Shown piece after piece: positions 63,601-64,000 of a DNA stretch of 64,000 nt. Origin of the DNA: Amycolatopsis dendrobii (GTDB lineage: Bacteria > Actinomycetota > Actinomycetes > Mycobacteriales > Pseudonocardiaceae); contig NZ_JACGZW010000002.1 of the NCBI RefSeq assembly GCF_014145675.1, positions 806,001-870,000 on the forward strand, read 5' to 3'. The position numbers and the translations under genes are program-made. Every line of letters begins with the position of its first letter. Position 1 is the first letter of the stretch. The notes below the pieces were generated by a model. That model did not search any database. It was not told the origin of the DNA and was given only the letters and a program-made list of their open reading frames with translations.

Positions 63601-64000
63601 TCGCTGGCGTGGGGCGTGTGGGAGCGCTCCGGCGGCATGGTGGATCTGCTGGGCAAGACCGACCTCGCGCGGCTGGCCCGGGACGGGATCCGGCCGTTGT
63701 CGGACGAGGAAGGCCTCGCGCTGTTCGACGCGGCACTCGGCAGTGCTCGCGCGCTCCTCGCGCCGGTGCCGCTCGATCTGAGCGCGGTCAGCGGCTCGCT
63801 CTTCCGCGGGCTGGTCCGGCGACCGGTCCGGCGTTCCGCCGCCGGACGACCCGCGGAGTCCTCGCTTGAGCAGCGGCTGGCGGGCCAGTCCCGGAGCGAC
63901 CAGGACCGGCTGCTGCTCGGCCTGGTGCGGGAAGAAACGGCGCGGGTACTGGGACACGGCTCGGCCGAGTCGGTCGAAGCGGCCAAGACCTTCCGGGAAC
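54613..64000 (+). CDS. Modular type I polyketide synthase, loading module plus module 1 (3' end cut)
   Basis: 3129 residues are in the window; the frame is open to the right edge. Only 16 residues precede the first KS, so there is no N-terminal docking domain, as expected of a first subunit. Loading module: KSQ (about 17-432; active-site Cys replaced by Gln180 in DSAQASSL, both His motifs kept), AT (about 535-812; GHSQGE and FASH at 727-730, nearest to methylmalonyl type), KR (about 1148-1325; TGASGELG, S1280, W1285, Y1293: A-type, no LDD) and ACP (Ser1459 in GFDSL). Module 1: KS (C1680), AT (malonyl type, GHSVGE, HAFH 2216-2219), DH (H2417 in [11 protein letters not shown]2579), KR (B-type, LDN at 2917-2919, Y2974), ACP (cut just before its Ser). 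GTG 54613 is chosen. Confidence 0.95.
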   Translation, partial: MTDLFRAGNSMPDLTGEEIAVVGIACRLPGAAGPAALWRLLENGSDAIVEVPADRWDVRDFPEKGNAEYRRGGFLDAIDRFDPAFFGISPGEAVAMDPQQRLMLELAWEALEEAGFAADRLRGSRTGVFVGASSGDYERLLLRGGLTHHTATGTGRGIISNRVSYVLGLHGPSLTVDSAQASSLTAVHLACESLRRGEASLAIAGGVHLAVTPENTAALAKLGALSPSGRCFVFDARADGTVLGEGGGAVVLKPLSRAIEDGDLVHCVIRGSAVNHDGGGNGLTDPNPVAQEENLRSAYWSAGVAPSAVQYVELHGTGTKAGDPVEAAALGAVLGTGRDADFPLRVGSIKTNIGHLGAAAGIAGLLKAVLAIKHRRIPPSLNYETRNPAIPLPEWGLRVQNELADWPRADQPLVAGVSAFGMGGANCHVVLAEPPTPEALETETAKVPVPWVVSGRSEAALRAQAAVLAEHVREHPELATADVAYSLAAKSAFEQRAVVVGDDRADLVAGLNAVATGGAHPDVVRGAADASGRTVLVFSGAGGQWKGMGAGLWESSPVFAESVAACAEAFEPYLDWSLIDVVRGRRGAPPLSRVDVVQPALFTVMVSLAAVWRSLGVVPSAVIGHSQGEIAAAHVAGALALEDAARLIASRSQLIAAKLSGHGAMLSVSAPVADVERLLAEAGDGVAVAAVNGPRTVTVAGSPEAIDRLAETLAETGVRAARIQADFASHSPQIESVRAELRDAVAEIAPRSTPIRFCSTVTGGFLDTAELDADYWFRNLRQTVRFDEAVRTLLDEGFDVFVEPGPHPMLSVPVQEIADDHGAQVAAVHTLRLGEGDHQRLLSSAAEAHVRGVRIDWAAALPAARRVDLPTYAFQRARYWPEPAALEPGGRPLDEEFWAAVDRGELASVLDVDGATTLDAALPALAAWHRRETHLSTVDFWRYRVGWRPITGRAAEALAGQWLVLVPRGSADDPRVEGCVRALTERGAQTQVAEVSEHDTETLPEVLESAPFAGVLSLWALDERPHPRQPALSVGLAGTLALIRAEAALAAPARIWAATADAVSGASPAQAMVWGLGRIAALEHPGRWGGLIDLPGTFDDRARARLAEALGGIEGEDQLALSASGLLGRRLEPAPLGEDSRESWTPRGTVLVTGASGELGPSIARWLVRQGAEHLVLVSRRGEAAEGMAALREELAARVTIAACDVNDRDALRTLLSGLAADGDQVRAVVHAAAVLRPTTLAETSPEEFAESVAAKALGAANLDALLGDQELDAFVMFSSVAGVWGGAGFGAYAAANSYLDALARQRREAGRTATSVAWGMLESPNPRERESARRLGLSFMDLDTAFAGMAQAVGRGETTIAIADVDWARFVPAFVSSRPSSLFDRVPSAARVLRDRTDAAESVVTGTEFVRELTAAAPAAQEEALLELVRSRAAAVLGRENAEAIKPDLTFRELGFDSLTAVELRNQLVTALGRRLPTTLQYDHPTPAAVSVFLRAELFGTEAGPAGAAAVRAEPDEPIAIVSMACRFPSGIDTPEAFWDLLDGGRDAVSAFPADRGWQLSNTGYTREGGFLSGAGEFDPAFFGISPREALAMDPQQRLLLETSWEVFERAGIDPESLRGSATGVFAGLMYHDYGARLGAVPDGVAAYLGNGSAGSVASGRVSYVFGFEGPAVTVDTACSSSLVALHLAAQSLRSGECSLALAGGATVLSNPAVFEEFARNGGLASDGRCKSFSAAADGAGFSEGVGILLLERLSDARRNGHEVLAVLRGSAVNQDGASNGLTAPNGPSQQRVIRAALANAGLEPSDVDAVEAHGTGTRLGDPIEAQAILATYGQDREQPLWLGSVKSNIGHTQAAAGVAGVLKMVLAMRHGILPRSLHLGAPSSHVDWSAGAVELLSEAREWRADRPRRAGVSSFGISGTNAHVIVEQAPDAVPPRDQPDRELAVVPWVLSAKTPEALRDQASRLASAAGQPALDVAFSLAAGRAALDHRAVVTGENTAELLAGLDSLAGAGKPVEGKTAFVFAGQGSQRPGMGRELYERFPVFAEAFDAVCERFDRSSARALRDVVFAADGSPAADLVHQTEWTQIGLFAVEVALARLLESWGISPDFVGGHSVGELAAAHLAGVLDLADAVALVAARGRLMQALPAGGAMAAIQADAAEVAPMLSGPDARASLAAVNAPGSVVVSGDEDRVLEIAGHWEARGRQVKRLRVSHAFHSHRMDGMLAEFRRVAEGVEYRAPRVPVVSNVSGELIAEFSAEYWVRHVRETVRFGDGVRTLAARGVARFVEIGPGSVLTAMIGDSLDSDAALIPVLRKDRDEPTALTEAVGRLFVSGSTVDWNAFFAGTGARRVSLPTYAFQRQRYWLMPNLAGDARGMGLAPAEHPLLSAALPLPDSDGVVLTGRLSAETQPWLAEHVVRGSARFPAAGFVELAVRAADQAGCAALDELTVRTPLVLPPRGGVQVQVKVGEPAAGGVRPVAVYARPDGSDQPWIQHVDGFVSPGGTAPEFELAEWPPRGVSAVPIEDFSRGKADLGLSFGPMFQGLTAAWRQGDVVYAEVALPDETDAGAFALHPALLDSAVHLGAEADRLAASWSGVTVYASGASSLRVKLSPVGPDEVSVELADAAGAPVAAVDSVKLRPAEQLGRAAGFVESLFGLEWAEVPVGAAAETGGWAVLGELGIEADRYPDLAALVDSGATPDVVFVECRPPAELLAVAQTWLGTARFADSRLVVVTRGAVAAEPHESVRDLAAGASWGLVRSAQSESPGRFVVLDLDDSPASLERLPEVLNLGEPQLAVRAGVVRVPRLARVLAEEGSAAELASEGTVLITGGTGALGGLVARHLVAEHGVRHLVLVSRRGADAPGAAELTAELAALGAEATVAACDAADRAALARVLAAIPAEHPLTGVIHTAGALDNGLLESLTPDRVAAVMRPKADAALNLHELTRGHDLRAFVLFSSIAGLIGGPGQGNYAAANAFLDALAQQRRAQGLPAVSLAWGVWERSGGMVDLLGKTDLARLARDGIRPLSDEEGLALFDAALGSARALLAPVPLDLSAVSGSLFRGLVRRPVRRSAAGRPAESSLEQRLAGQSRSDQDRLLLGLVREETARVLGHGSAESVEAAKTFRE

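Noticed and set aside
58183..63957. 1924-codon open frame on the minus strand
   Set aside because: Antisense to the PKS, rich in Arg/Gln/His with no family motif; the plus-strand PKS frame is unambiguous.
1..64000. CRISPR arrays, tRNA or rRNA genes, insertion sequences
   Set aside because: No regularly spaced repeats, cloverleaf-type segments, rRNA-like stretches or transposase motifs were seen on reading either strand.

Overview
The window is GC-rich DNA with GTG and TTG starts, many 4-base ATGA/GTGA gene overlaps, leaderless-looking promoters, Tat-exported enzymes, a SARP regulator and a modular type I polyketide synthase (PKS). This points to a filamentous actinomycete, most likely of the Pseudonocardiaceae (Amycolatopsis-like). 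The genus is an inference from style and gene content, not a measured match. I saw no rRNA, tRNA, CRISPR array or intact insertion sequence.

Layout. 0-10 kb: a TetR/Baeyer-Villiger monooxygenase divergon, a large TPR-CHAT protease followed by two small membrane proteins, a TetR-controlled ABC-2 exporter, and two convergent paralogous LuxR-type regulators. 10-17 kb: an efflux operon (lipoprotein, adaptor, ATPase, permease) divergent from a two-component system, then a membrane protein and a PucR/CdaR-like regulator. 17-26 kb: a secreted protein, a Tat multicopper oxidase with a membrane partner, a LysR regulator, a decayed flavin-oxidoreductase locus with its surviving MarR regulator, an XRE-type protein, a secreted papain-like protease with a membrane partner, and a TetR divergon. 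26-33 kb: a putatively autoregulated DNA-binding protein, a P450, thyA-folA, an LD-carboxypeptidase and assorted enzymes.

33-44 kb is a catabolic region. It holds a bicovalent FAD oxidase, an MHS permease coupled to a dimethylformamidase-like hydrolase, and a tight four-gene operon (creatininase-like, amidohydrolase, DHDPS-like lyase/aldolase, muconate-cycloisomerase-like). An IclR regulator lies upstream, and a perfect 19-bp palindrome sits at the operon promoter. A small SUKH-3 immunity-type island lies between the operon and the IclR gene. 44-48 kb: a MarR-controlled amidohydrolase/acetyltransferase pair and a NarL-type two-component system.

48-64 kb is the left part of a polyketide cluster: a SARP-NB-ARC-TPR regulator, a TylF-type O-methyltransferase, and the first PKS subunit, which runs off the right edge. 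The PKS begins with a KSQ loading module (active-site Cys replaced by Gln) that unusually carries an apparently intact A-type ketoreductase. Module 1 follows with KS-AT(malonyl)-DH-KR(B-type)-ACP.

Many regulators sit next to clear palindromic operators, which are listed separately. Where functions are inferred from family resemblance alone, the entries say so.
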